From: Parasponia andersonii
Lineage: Eukaryota > Streptophyta > Magnoliopsida > Rosales > Cannabaceae
Direction of reading: 5' to 3'
DNA length: 64,000 nucleotides
Assembly (NCBI GenBank): GCA_002914805.1
Contig: JXTB01000185.1
Span: forward strand, 580,934-644,933
In this document: piece by piece, positions 23,401 through 35,998 of the stretch
Position numbering within the stretch: the stretch's first letter is position 1
How the letters are laid out: the number at the start of each line of letters is the position of its first letter
Made by a program: the position numbers and the translations under genes
Notes under the pieces: model-generated
What the model was told of the DNA's origin: nothing
The model's input: the letters and a program-made list of their open reading frames with translations, nothing else
Database searches by the model: none

Positions 23401-25670
23401 GTTGTTCCAGATGGGATTGTATGCTTTTTTGTCAGTTACTCTTATATGGATGGAATAGTCAATAGCTGGAACGAAACTGGCATTCTAAAGGTGACTGCAC
23501 TAATCATGTCTCTAGGCTGTGTGTCTCATTTTTCCTTGGTTTTTACATTTGATTCTCTCTCTCTCTCTCTCCCTCTCCCTCTCCCTTTTCTTGTCTGATT
23601 TAGATTTTCTGGGAAATTAGTTGTCTCAGTAGGTCTTTAATGCTCTTTTATATCATAGGAAATAATGCAACATAAGCTTGTCTTCATTGAAACCCAAGAT
23701 GTAGTAGAGACTACTTTGGCCCTTGACAACTATCGCAAGGCTTGTGACTGTGGGAGAGGGGCTGTCTTCTTTTCTGTTGCAAGGTATCTAATCATTCAAC
23801 ATAAGGTCATCCTTTTCTGTTATGCCAGTTAAGTAATCTCCAAATTGCTTTAGGATGTTGCTGGGTCTAGTTTGTATTTTTTTTTTCTTTGATGACATTT
23901 TATCATTTGACATATCTTTAGTAATACTTCTTTTTGACCGTTGCTCTTGAGCTGTTAAACATCATTTGGTGCTCTCAGCATTACATTCAAAATCAGAAAT
24001 GTTTGATTCTATTAATACCGTGATGTGTATATCATTTGGTTTAATATGTTACTAGGATTTTTGGGGTAAAGCAGGACTCAGTAGAGAATTCTTTAGGGAT
24101 TTACTCCTTATATTTACTACTTAGCCATGAAACATTTATTCACTGTCTCAGGGGAAAAGTAGCTGAAGGAATAGACTTTGATCGCCATTATGGACGACTT
24201 GTGATCATGTTTGGTGTTCCTTTCCAATATACACTTAGCAAGTAAGTGATTGTATGAAGTCTCAGTAGTTCTGTTTTCGTTCACGGCGGAATTTGGAAAA
24301 AAAGAAAAATCTTTATTCTTTTGGGAAAGATTTGTGTTTCTTTCTGTTGATTAACTTGGCTTGTGGGAATGTTGTATTCTAGGATTTTGCTTGCACGGTT
24401 GGAATATTTAAGGGATACCTTTCAAATAAAGGAAGGGGATTTTCTGACTTTTGATGCCTTGGTATGTTCCATTGCCTTTTGAGTTTACTTCTTTGGATTT
24501 TTTGATTTTCGTATGTTTTATATAACTCGTTTCATTCCTGGGAATTAAACGTGAACAGAGGCAGGCTGCTCAATGTGTGGGCCGAGTTATCCGCTCAAAG
24601 GCTGATTATGGTATGATGATTTTTGCTGACAAAAGGTTTGTAATCTTATACTTCTTTTCTTGTTAAATTTTCTGATTCGTGTATTGACTATTGAAACTTC
24701 TAGTCAAGCTTAAGTAAAATGAATCAGTGTGATTAAAGTTATGTTATTTGTTTTGTTTTTGCTGTAGGTGTGATTAAAGTTGTTTGAATTGATTCTAAAT
24801 GTTCTGTTTATGATTAAGCTGTTTATGCTGCTGTGATGTTAGCTGCTTTTCTCTCAGCAAGCAATTAATGAACTGAATAACTTTGCGATTTTAGCACTAA
24901 AATAGCTCAGCACACAGTTAAATATTGAAAGTTTTACAATACATGTTTGAAAGGTGGAAACAAACTATTGAATTCAGTTTCCAAAATAAAATTTCATGTA
25001 CAGATAGCGCTACGTTCGCATTGCATCTTCTCTCTTATTTTCTCATATTTAGCAAGAGGTACTTTGGAAAAATTAGATGCAGGTCAGACAGCTTTAGCAT
25101 TGAATGTATCTCATTACTGGGCTGCTTAACTGTTTCAGGTATAGCCGTCATGATAAGCGCTCAAAATTGCCTGGATGGATACTCTCGCACTTACGTGATG
25201 CGCACCTGAATTTGAGCACAGACATGGCTCTTCATATAGCACGTGAGGTTGTTTTTACTAAACTCATGGCTCTTCATATGTCTGTTTTGTCTGGATATGC
25301 AGGCTGTGGAGCCCATATCTACTCAACTCTTAATGATAGTCTCATCTGCATCATTCTTGCTTTTTCACAAACTCTGTTGTGCTTAACAAATGACAATAAT
25401 GACAGCCTTTTATATTTCACCTTCTTGCTTCTCTGCATGTATGAATGGGGGCAATGGGTTTAGGGGTGTTAAATAAAATAGTTAAGATGCATGTGAATCA
25501 AATCCTAAGACTAGTGTCTAATCTACTAACCATCTTTTCTCTGACTGCAGTTCCTTCGAAAAATGGCTCAACCATATGATAAGGCTGGTGGCAGCGGTAG
25601 GAAAACCTTGTTGTCCCAAGAAGACTTGGAAAAGATGAGTGACCGAATAGTCGAAGAAATGTTGTATTAA
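20494..25670 (+). CDS. XPD: TFIIH helicase subunit XPD/ERCC2 (UVH6-like)
   Basis: Twelve exons join in phase to 758 aa: 20494-21027, 21217-21497, 21840-21922, 22023-22426, 22917-23110, 23310-23490, 23659-23783, 24152-24241, 24383-24461, 24559-24635, 25139-25247 and 25551-25670 (TAA). XPD is the 5'-3' DNA helicase of TFIIH and opens DNA in nucleotide-excision repair; as a structural part of TFIIH it also bridges the CAK kinase in Pol II initiation. It acts in the nucleus. Seen: [15 protein letters not shown] start, Walker A MPTGTGKT (residues 42-49), four iron-sulphur cysteines C116, C134, C155 and C190, DEAH box at 234-237, [11 protein letters not shown] (motif IV region), [12 protein letters not shown] and [14 protein letters not shown] (motif VI). 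The length equals that of Arabidopsis UVH6. All key residues are present, so it should be active. The ATG at 20494 is preferred over the in-frame ATG at 20302 because the family N-terminus begins here. Exon 1 is much richer in G+C at third positions than the other exons. Confidence 0.97.
21138..21184. repeat. Short tandem duplication in XPD intron 1
   Basis: AAGGTTGGAATTTGGGACTTA occurs twice head to tail, separated by five bases, just before exon 2. It does not alter the splice sites. Confidence 0.85.
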
Positions 25671-27251
25671 GGATTCTCTCCTGGTACCCGCACGCAAATT
25701 TCCGTGAAAATTTGCCGGTCTGTTGGTGGTTCAATTTATACAATTCTAGTATTAATCTATTTTTACCAACAATGAGGAATCAATTGACCGAGTTGAGAAT
25801 TTTCACATGCGAGATGTGCCAGTCGAATCAAGAAATACTTTCCAGCAGATCGTTAGAATGGGTGGAATTGGAGAGGGCTTTGAATTCTGTCAGATTTATA
25901 ATTATGGTGTTTTATACAAACCTTGTTTCAAGTGCATATTTCATTAGTTCGTAGCTTTTCTTGCTTCTCATGCTGATCTAGAGGTTTATGGTGTAAATTG
26001 TGGTCGATTTTGCTCATGTTTAAAAGCCATGTGAAATTTGTTAGATGGTTCTCTGGATGGTTCTAAAGCTTTTAAAGATCGAAAGGAATTCATGTCGTGG
26101 CAATCATAATCATCGTCCATACTCCGGCAAAAGTTTCTCCAAAGAAGCTGTAATGAGTCCTGGATTTGGTTTGGCGTATATAATAGAATGAGTTATAACG
26201 GGAAAAAGAGATATTTGAGCGACAATGAAACCTAATGATATAGAATGGATTATAATTTAAATAGAAAATATTAGAATATACCGTTTAAAAACAAGGAATA
26301 AGAGATATTTGAGCCGGAATGAAATGTAATTGATACAGAATGAATTATAATTTAAATAAGAGATATTGGAATGTATTATTCAAAAACAAAGGACATATGT
26401 ATTCTCTTTAAAAAAATCCATTACATGATAACTTTAAAGAGTGTCATTCAAATGAAAAAGTTGAATTGTTGAAATAAATACCAATTTGAAAGAGTAATTG
26501 GAATGAAAAAAACTAGAATTATTGAAATAAACATTTATTTGAATAGATACGGGAATAAAAATGGTGAGAATGGTCGAAACAAAAGACAAGGTTATGGATA
26601 AAAAGAGGACCCTTAGAGGTAGGGATGTAGAGAAACAGAGTCAATTTTTCATTAACCATTCTGTCCCAACTATTATTTTACTATATCATCTTTGTATGTT
26701 TAACTTTTTTATCAAGTGGTTTAAGAGAATCTCCATCGGAGAATAATTTCTTCGTTAGTGTATCAAGATCTCCATTTAAAATTATCATCAATAGTCCATT
26801 GAAACAAAATCTTATATTGACTCAAATCATTTAAAGTTTCACTACATCACAAAAAACCTAGATTGAAGTTAATTCCATTGAAAACTTTAATTTTTGCTAA
26901 ATCCATTAGAATTATAATTTGAGATAATTGTAAAATAATATCCAAAAATGTGACTTTTCTGTAATTTTAATTGTGACTTTTCGGATCAGTACACACGGTG
27001 TACTAGTGTCACATTTGGGGAAATTGATATCCTATGATGAATATTGCTGCCTTTTTAATCCAAACAACCTTATTTATCATTGTACCGCCTATTATTGACA
27101 AGTGACTGGCTAAGTCCAAAATTTACAAAATGTACGCACCATGCTTTACATTTTACAAAACGTACGGATAAATCACCAATTTTTACAGCTTTTATTCGTT
27201 GTTTTTTCTAAGACTATTTTTTGTTGATTTTGGGATTCACATTAACCATTT
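25671..27251. other. Intergenic region downstream of XPD
   Basis: The first few hundred bases will be XPD 3' UTR. A tandem duplication of about 95 bp follows (26202-26295 and 26296-26393; shared AAGAGATATTTGAG and TTATAATTTAAATA). The rest is AT-rich without a gene or paired termini that I can recognise. Confidence 0.55.
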
Positions 27252-27485
27252 TGGTTTTACGTTTGTCAAACTTTTGGATGAATGATAATGACGCGCAATT
27301 ATAACCTGTGTTAGATTATCCCGGTGTTGGGGGACTGCCCACAATCTTAAGTTCTCAACCATGCACACGAGAACAATAAACTAAAGCTTCTACACACAAC
27401 TTGTTTAGCCGCTTGGAATGCCCAAGTCAGTATATCTGTCTACATATCTAAGCATTTAATCAATTGTAGTTGCGTGGTATGTTAA
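27252..27485 (-). pseudogene. Relic copy of the TT8 3' end
   Basis: This stretch aligns with 30118-30355, which is the 3' UTR and the last codons of TT8. Shared blocks include TTTGTCAAACT, TTAGATTATCCC versus TTAGATTCTCCT, CTTGGAATGCCCA versus CTTGGAGTGCCCA, and CTACATATCTAAGC. At the end of the homology the - strand still reads Ile-Pro-Arg-Asn-Tyr-Asn-stop against Ile-Pro-His-Asn-Asp-Asp-stop in TT8. No other TT8 exon was found nearby. It is a partial tandem duplication or the last trace of a second TT8 copy. Confidence 0.72.
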
Positions 27486-27632
27486 CAAAGGGTGACAATT
27501 GTATCGAATTGTGTTTTGGACGACTGGGAGAATTACAAAGTGACATGATTAATATATTAATAATATGATACGTGTGATCCATTTAATAAATAGATTATAT
27601 ATTTATAATCTTTTGACACGAAAATAAAAAAG

Positions 27633-28645
27633 ATTTGTTATTTTGCTCACATTTGTCGTTAGTATGAATTTGTTCTTCCACTTTTGATTTTGTATTTAAG
27701 TGCTCCTATAATGATAAAGTTATTTTTCTTTAACCTTCTCATTTTTAAAATTAATATTCAAGTGCCCTTCACACTTTTGACTTAATATTCAAGTGTTCTT
27801 ACAATAGTTGTTCTTCTTTTGCACCCCTTACTATTAACTTATTATTCAAATATCATATAAAATGGTAAATTTGTTATTCTTTTACCTCTTCAACTCTAAC
27901 ACCGTTAGAAAATTGTTAATAGACAATAACTAAATAATCATTTTACTTTTTAAATAGCTAATAAATATCTTTTATTATTTCTTTATATTAGACATTTCCA
28001 AAGAGCTAGTTTTTATGATTAAATAAATAAAATAAACAAAAAGAGGTAAAAAAAAAATAATTTTTTTAATGGTTATATATGTATATGTTAAATAAAAAAT
28101 AAATAATATAGAGCAATTTTTACATTAATACATTAGTGTCAAAATATTTTAAAAGATATGAAAATATGCATTTTTTACATAACTTCTAAAAATATTTTGG
28201 TACTAATGAATTAATGTCTATTTTTTTTATTTTACATATACGTATATAGCCATAAAAAAATATTTTTCTTTTACCTCTTTTCGTTTATTTTATTTATTTA
28301 ATCATAAAAACTAGCTCTTTGAAAATGTTTAATATAAAAAAAATGGAATAGTTATTAGCTATTTTAAAAGAAATATGATTATTTGGCTATTGTCTATTAA
28401 TAATTTTCTAATAGTGTTAGAGTTGAGTGGGTAAAAGAATAACAATTTTACCATTTTAAGGGACATTTAAATACTAAGTCAAAAGTGAAGGGGCAAAAGA
28501 AGAAAAACTTTGCTATTGTAGAGGCACTTAAATATTAAATCAAAAGTGAATAAATTTGTTATACAGAGGCACTTAAATACAAAGTAAAAAATGAGATGAC
28601 AAATTTATACTGATGGTAAATGTCAGAGAGCAAAATCATTAATTT
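27633..28645. mobile_element. Foldback (long inverted-repeat) element, about 1 kb, non-coding
   Basis: Two arms of about 500 bp are near-perfect reverse complements: 27633-28155 against 28190-28645, with a spacer of about 35 bp. Examples: ATTTTGCTC near the left end against GAGCAAAAT near the right end, GTTAGAAAATTG against TAATTTTCTAA, and AGAGCTAGTTTTTATGATTAAATAAA against its complement near 28295. There is no coding capacity. The structure fits a foldback or Mutator-like TIR element. I could not define a target-site duplication. Confidence 0.85.
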
Positions 28646-28723
28646 TTCTGAAAACAATTAAGAAATCTAGTAAGAATGAGATACATTCAATGAGATAAAT
28701 ATAATTCGATTAATTATATATAT

Positions 28724-28944
28724 GGGCACCAATCCAGTAGGTATTTTTTTTACTGTATTGTTTTGGCCAATTAAAATTTATCATGCATATTTTTTTATAT
28801 TAAAAAGTAAGAGACAGAAATAACATTAATTTTGTATATCTTTTTATGCACGTCATTATAGTCATTAGATTACTATTAGATGATGATCTAACGGCTAGAA
28901 AAAAATACCTATATAGGGAATAAAATACCTATTGAATTGGTAGC

Positions 28945-28945
<1 letters not shown>
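28724..28945. mobile_element. Short MITE, family copy 1
   Basis: About 222 bp with terminal inverted repeats GGGCACCAATCCAGTAGGTA and (reverse complement of the right end) GGCTACCAATTCAATAGGTA. It lies in TA-rich sequence. A second copy in the same orientation is at 37264-37518, and a diverged inverted copy at about 31611-31770. It has no coding capacity. Confidence 0.75.
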
Positions 28946-28978
<33 letters not shown>

Positions 28979-30331
28979 GAGCCTTTACCATAGTTAGGGA
29001 TTGGTAGGATCATCTATCCAAAATAATATGACCAAAAAAAAAAAAAAAGATAATACTGATAGCAATTTTGAAGGACAAGAGAGAAAAAGGCAGTTGGCAA
29101 AAGATAAGGCACAAATTAAAATTGAAATAGCATGGAACAAACTTGTATCTTTAATATTACGACTAGAGTCAAGAAACAAATTAACTCAACATTAAAAACA
29201 ACTAAACTACTGGCAGTGAATCTTACGACAATAGTCAGGAAACAAATTAACTCAGGATCAACATTGAAAACAACTAAATTACTGGCAGTCAATAATATTT
29301 CTCAGACTAATTTGACAAAAACAACTAGAATAGAGAAAACATTACGTGCAAGACATGGGAGAAGAACTTACTTGATCTACCTTACCAGTAACATACTCTC
29401 CATAGAATCCCAGTTCTGGCTAGTCTTTAAGCAAAAATGATCATCATTTTTATTTTCTCTTTCTGCAATGATATTCATTAATTCTTTTTCTCTAGATAAA
29501 TTGCTCAACATGTAAAGAAAGGGAAAGAAAAATAAAGCTGATTAATTAGCTTATATAGTGTGGCTATTTAGCACTTTCTTGAAACTACTATAGGTGAGTA
29601 TATAGACATGTCTAACATTTTCATTTCTTTCTCTTGGTTGCCGCTTAACAATCATGTGCCCTCATTCCCAAGAGAAAGAAACAATGTAGCTAAAGGTTTA
29701 TTTATAAGCACATAAAAGGAAACATGAAAATAGCAGGGTATATATATAGAGATTCGTACCTAGCTAGACAACATGAGAAAAGCTAAGCACCTATTTAATT
29801 CCATAAAAAAAAAAAGTTAACATATAACCATGTAATAAAAGAAAAAAAAAAACAATATTCTTACTTGATATAATAAAACCATTTGAAAACTGATAACTAG
29901 TGTAATTAAGCTCATCTCTCTAATGAGAATATATATATATAAACAATTTTGTTGGAACTTCGTCCATTTTCAAATCTATGCATGACATGGAATTCATGTT
30001 GTGGTTGTCATATATCATTATCCACTTAATACTATTTGGCTAAAATTGCTGGAAATACAAGCCATATATAATCAGTATCTGATCAAAATTTGTTATTTTC
30101 TGCTTAAAAACGGCCGGTTTGATTTTACATTTGTCAAACTGTATGTTGAATGTCAGTGACATACAATTATTCACATTGTTAGATTCTCCTAGGGTTATTG
30201 GGGGAAATGACAGCCACAAATTACAACCAATATGAGAACAAATATACTAAAATTTCTACATATAACTAGTTTAGCTGCTTGGAGTGCCCATGTCATTATA
30301 TCTATATCTACATATCTAAGCGCACATTCGC
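28946..30331. other. TT8 downstream region
   Basis: It starts with (TA)n at about 28949-28976. A tandem duplication follows (29168-29220 and 29234-29293; shared AAACAAATTAACTCA and CTGGCAGT). A perfect 14-bp hairpin lies at 29624-29681. The TT8 3' UTR occupies the part nearest 30331. No open frame here has family support. Confidence 0.55.
29624..29681. other. Perfect 14-bp stem hairpin
   Basis: TTTCTTTCTCTTGG (29624-29637) pairs exactly with CCAAGAGAAAGAAA (29668-29681), leaving a 30-base loop. It lies about 650 bp past the TT8 stop codon. It could be chance, a weak 3'-end structure, or the remnant of a small inverted-repeat element. It does not look like any microRNA precursor I recognise. 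Confidence 0.6.
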
Positions 30332-33300
30332 TCAATCGTCGTTATGGGGTATGATTTGATTTATTGCCCTCTTCACCTCCACAATGCTTGCCTTCTTTCC
30401 AATCTCATTTTCCTTTACCTGAAAATTAAACAAGTTGCAATAAAATCAGCATAAATAAACTTATCCTAAAATATTTATTTAAAAAAAAACAAAGAAAACA
30501 AACATATTTTAAAAAACTATACCTTGGCCCTCAATTGAGCCCCAAAGAACCCATTACTCAATGAAGACTGAACCGTTGTGGTCTCAATCCGGAGCTCTTT
30601 TAACATTTGCATGACTGCAAGCAATAACCCTTCTCTATACGGGCACTGGAGCTCCAACAACCCGTCGTTCTCTATGATCGACACTTGTACCGACGTCTCC
30701 GCCGATGACGATGATGTTGTCGGAGACGAAGGAGGCGGCAGTGGCTGCGGAACCGGTAATGATGACCGAGACAATTCCACCGTCCTCGGCTTGGCTGCAC
30801 CGCAGCTACCCTCCACAATCCTCAACTTCCTCCTGTCCGACCCGGTCGGATCGACCCGGATCCGATCCTCGGTAGTCAGCCCGCTCCGCTGCTCTTTCAA
30901 GGACCCGGTGCTGCTGGCCCTCTGCTGGACCCCACCGTGTTTGGCGGGGGACCGTTGATCGAGCTCCATCACGACGTCGCGCGCCTCGAGATCCTGGATC
31001 TTCTTCCTCAACTGCTTGACGTACTCGATGGTGTCCCCTAATATGGAGGCCTTGTCCATCTTGGTGACGAAGGGCACCAGCGACCTCAGTATGATGAACC
31101 TCTCGTTCAGCTTCTCCCTGCGGCGCCGCTCCGCCATGACGTGGTTGCCGCTCATCTCGTCCTGGTGGGTCCCACCCTTCCGGAACGGCCGGGAAGCGGC
31201 GCCGCCGCCCCCGCCGCCGCACTTGGGCGAGTTCTCGTCGCGGTACTTGGTGTGGAGGAGTGGGACGCGGAAGAGGATGTACTTGAGGAGCCACTGCGAC
31301 GTGGAATCCAAGGCGGCCGACACGTAGAGGGAGGAGTGGTGATCGGAAAGGGTTGTCCACTTGGCGAAAGCGGATTGGGCGGAGTACGCGACGTAGCCTG
31401 CTGACGAGGACTCGGTCCATAGGTTGGGCTGGTTTTGGAGGATGGAGGACACTGTTTCGGAGTAGTGAGTGTCATCTTGTGTTAAGTCCTCTAATGGATC
31501 AGTAGTACCTGAAAAAAAAAAAAATAAATGTGAAAAAAAGTTCTGTAGAAAAAGTGGTTATATAAAATTAATTTAATAATGAGTAATGAGATGATAGTTT
31601 TATATATATAGTTGGGAATATAATAAGTATTTATTTTTTATTAAAATATAATTATATTTTTTAAGTCGTTGGATCATCGTTTATCGTTTAAAATGCAATG
31701 CGATGCGTGAAAAGATATATTTCATTAATATTATATTTTTATTAACCAAAATAGGTACTGCGTATAAATTTAAAAAAAAAAAAAACTACTAATGTCGTAT
31801 ATATATATATTTGGGGCTCATAAGATAGAGTATATATCGTGGGTCAAAGCAAAATTAACTTCAAGCATATAGGGTATTGAAATTTTGGCACGAGGTTCAA
31901 AAGAATAATTTCATGGTATTAATACTATCAATCTGTTGTAATTATAATTACATATTAAATAAAATTTATATAAAATTTAGTTTATTAATTATAATTAGCA
32001 AACTGCCATATATCATGTAATATTATGTAATACTGAATAACACATGATTTATAATCATTTACGTAACCAGGATTTTAGTTTAGTGAGTACTAGAAATATA
32101 TATATATATATATATATAAATTTTTTCTATTTGAGAATCTATTCTATATTTTATCTATTTTGAGTGGGAACTTTTATATATAATTTAAATTTAAAATTCT
32201 AAATACATATAAATAGTTAGGTATTTTTTAAAAAAAAATATAAAGTTGAGTGGGGCTCAAAGCCCACTAGACCTGTGGTTCCGTTCCGTACAAAATAATT
32301 GAAAACATAGCCGAGAAATAACCTAATAATGTAGTTCTTTGAGTATTTTCTTTCGGTACATGAGGGAAAACAATATAGCTAGCTAGCTAGGCAACTAGTG
32401 CAATATAAAAATATGGGTTTTATTGTCTTTTTTGTTAGTATCCTAGCTGATATGCATGTACATTCTTTTTAAAAGGAGCTTGTCCATCTACAATTTCTTT
32501 TTTGAAAAAAAATAAAGAATGTTAAATTTATTCTTTTTTGCGATACTTTTCTTTTTTTTTTTTTTTTCTAAATTTTATTATTTAACTGGTGAATACTATT
32601 ATCTTATTTTATATTTTAATATAAAGTAGATACTACGTATTAAATATTGAGATCAGAAGGTGTAAAAAAACCAAAAAAAGAAATGTATTTAGAATTTTTT
32701 ATTTTTTATTTTTGTGCCGAATAGCATGTACTTATATATACATGAAATAGTATATAGTACTAAAAATTTGTCAGTCAATAAACTCTGCAGCCAGCAATTT
32801 TTTTTTTTTAAAAAAATTCTTTTTCTCATTCCAAACGGCAAACACCTCAATCCAAAGCAAGCAGAAAGGGTTTCTAAATGTTGAGAATCTGAAAGGCACT
32901 TTTCATAGTTTTGTTCGTCCTTAATAGGGAAATGAAACAGAAGAAAAAAAAAAGAAAAAGAAAAAGAAAAAAGGAAGGTAGTTCAGAAATTCTGGTACGG
33001 CGAAACTGGCCAATGGACATAATGAATGTACACGGCAACTACAAGTCTCACTTTCAGGAGACAGGCAAGTAAAGCTTAGATCGTACGTAGATTATATCAT
33101 ACGTCGGTACACAAAAGTGGGTGATAGTCAATTGGGGCTCATGGGCATGGTCTGCAATTCCATCAATGTCTAGTCAATTATCAGAGATACCCTCGATTTT
33201 TGTGATGATCAATGTGATCAACAAAATTGACCTAAAAACGGGCCCCCGAATTCCCATTCTCGCGTGAAAATTAAAAAAAAAAAAACCCTATTCGTCGATT

Positions 33301-35322
33301 AATATTTTGACTTGAGCACCAATTTTTTTCTTCTACAAAATTGTGTAATATTTGTTATAAGAAGTTTGGGATAATATCACCAAAACAAAACCCACCATGT
33401 TTAGTAAATTTTTTTAATCTTTCATCTTTTTTAGTTATTTTAATAGTTTACACTTTTTATAGTTTTCGTAGTTATTTTTTCTATTTATGTTATTTGACTT
33501 TAAAAGGTAAATATATATTTTTTAATAAACTCAAACTTTGATTTTGATTATAAATGTTGACCTGGTCTGATTTAATAAAAAGACAAATTGAAATAAAAAG
33601 TCATATGAGGCTTTTTTTTTTTGGTTTTTGTTTTTAGGTCCATCAATTCAAATAGTTTGGCTTAAATTATAATGGCACATATTTGGCGTACAATTTCGGT
33701 GCATTCATTATATTTTTAAGAATATATTAAGAATGTATACTTACGTGAGTTGGGATTCATTCATTATATTTTTAAGAATAAATTAAGAATGTATACTTAC
33801 GTGAGTTGGGATTGGTAGAAGGGATAATAACAAAAATGTCCCTTGGTTTTGACGAAATACTTAATATATTTTTTTAGTTTTCATAAATTATAAAAATATT
33901 ATAAATTAATATAAATTTTATCTTATAATTTATTAGGTCAAAATTAACAAATAAAATATCAAAATTACATTTTTCCTTATAAAGAAAAAAATATCAATAA
34001 ATGAAAGAAAAAAATGACTAAGAATAAGAGGATTTGGTGATATAATTTCTTTTAAAGAGACTTTTTTATTTTTTAGTTAGTTAATTGTATTTAGGTAATG
34101 ATATTTTGATAATTTTAAAAAAATTGTAGTTAATTGTATTTAGGTAATGATATTTTGATAATTTTAAAAAAATTGTTTGTTAAAGTCTAGAGAGAGAATA
34201 GTTTTGATATTTTATTTGTTAATTTTGACTATTAGGTGAAATTTATATTAATTTATCAAATATTTTTATAATTTATGAAAACTAAAAGGTTATATTGAGT
34301 GTGTCATAAAATCCAACGAATATTTTTTGTTATTGTCGCTTGGTTAAAAATTCACAACTAACCACCAATTTCGTACGTACCTGAGGGCAGTAGCGGAAGG
34401 CCAATATTACTGGTTGTCGGGTCCGGTACGAACTGCCACCGTTTAGTGGACTCTGCCCTGTGATCAGATTGGCCGCTCACAGCCAGCAAGTGAAAGTCCG
34501 AGTCCAAATTGTTGGAACCGTCGTCCGGGGAGCCTAGCCTTATGTCCTCAGACATGTCGAGCTGCATCAACTCGCTAGGCTCCACCGCTACTGTAGTCGC
34601 GGGAGTGTTTTGATCAGCCGAGATGGACCGGCCGTTGTTGCGGTCCATCTCGGCTTCGGAGTCAGAGTCCACCTCCTCCTGATCATCAATATTCTCATCC
34701 TCATCCTCTTCATCACCCTCGCCATCTTGGTTAGCCTCCTCCGCCACCGGGGGTTCGGTGGCGGTGGCAGTGGCATAAATGGCATCGGGCATTGGCGGAG
34801 AGTGAAAACGAGGGTTGTCGGATGACATGCCGGGGTTTGAGGTGGAATGCTCGGATAGAGCTGGTTTTTGAGGGAGAAGGTTATTAATTTGGTGGTGGTC
34901 CACGAAGAAGGTCTTTACGTGTTGGATAAACCCAAGGTCCTCTCGAACCTACAAACATTTGAAGCTATGCCCAAGTTAGCTTACAGTTCATTAATTGACA
35001 TCACATCTTGTCTGATCATATAAACAATAGTCCTCCTATTAATTGTCAGCTAAATAACCATACCAAATCCCACAAAAATTATGAAAATAATATCTAGCAA
35101 TTTATTTTGTGAAGTTTTTTCCATTTAATTCCAAGAAATATCAATAAAGGAAACTTGGATACAATTATATTTACCCTTTCCGTCGTGCCAAATTCCACCA
35201 CCCCGTCCAGTAGAGGAATGCACACCACAGTCTGCAAAATTTAGTAGAAGATATATATATATATATATGTCGATAATAATAAGAGCAAAATAATGTGTGT
35301 GATAAAAAAATATTCGGGTATA

Positions 35323-35358
<36 letters not shown>

Positions 35359-35961
35359 AAGTGGCAGGTACAGTAAAGTATATTTTTTAACCTATATAGC
35401 ATATGTGTTATTTTATCCGATTAAAGTTTATTTTACAGGTCTAAAATAATAGATCGACAAGATTAAATACTTCCTATTTATTTTTTTTATTTTTTTCTAA
35501 GTACTAAAATAATTGATGATGCTAGATGATGAGCGAATGACTAAAAGAAAATTACTATCAATTTTAAAAAAAAATCTGAATATGAACCCATATATATATA
35601 TATATATATATTCATAACGTACCTGTACACCAGCACTCTGGTGGAATGGCGCCCCATGCCAAGAAACAAAGAGGAAAAGTGAGTTAGTTGACTGTAATAT
35701 ATATATTTTTATAAGAGAAGCACAATTTTCAAAGAAGATATACATAGTTGGATTTATTGATCAGATTAATTTGTCAAATGCAGTTCAGATGGAGAGATTA
35801 TTATTATTGATGATACGTACCTTGGCTAGAATGGCTCTGGAGAAGATTTTGCTGTCAACCTCGTTTGCACCGGTGAGCCATACGTGCTGCTTCCTTGTGT
35901 ATGCTTTTCCTGGTAACCTACACAAAACGATCTCAACCCTTTTAATATATTGGTATCCACG

Positions 35962-35998
<37 letters not shown>

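Noticed and set aside
24925-25209. A 94-codon frame within the XPD gene
   Set aside because: It spans the end of intron 10 and part of exon 11 out of the XPD frame; the exon frame [15 protein letters not shown] is the supported one.
30578-31475. Several open frames of 87-204 codons overlapping TT8 exon 7 on both strands
   Set aside because: They are frame shadows of the GC-rich bHLH exon; the conserved frame is the - strand one encoding HVMAERRRREKLNE.
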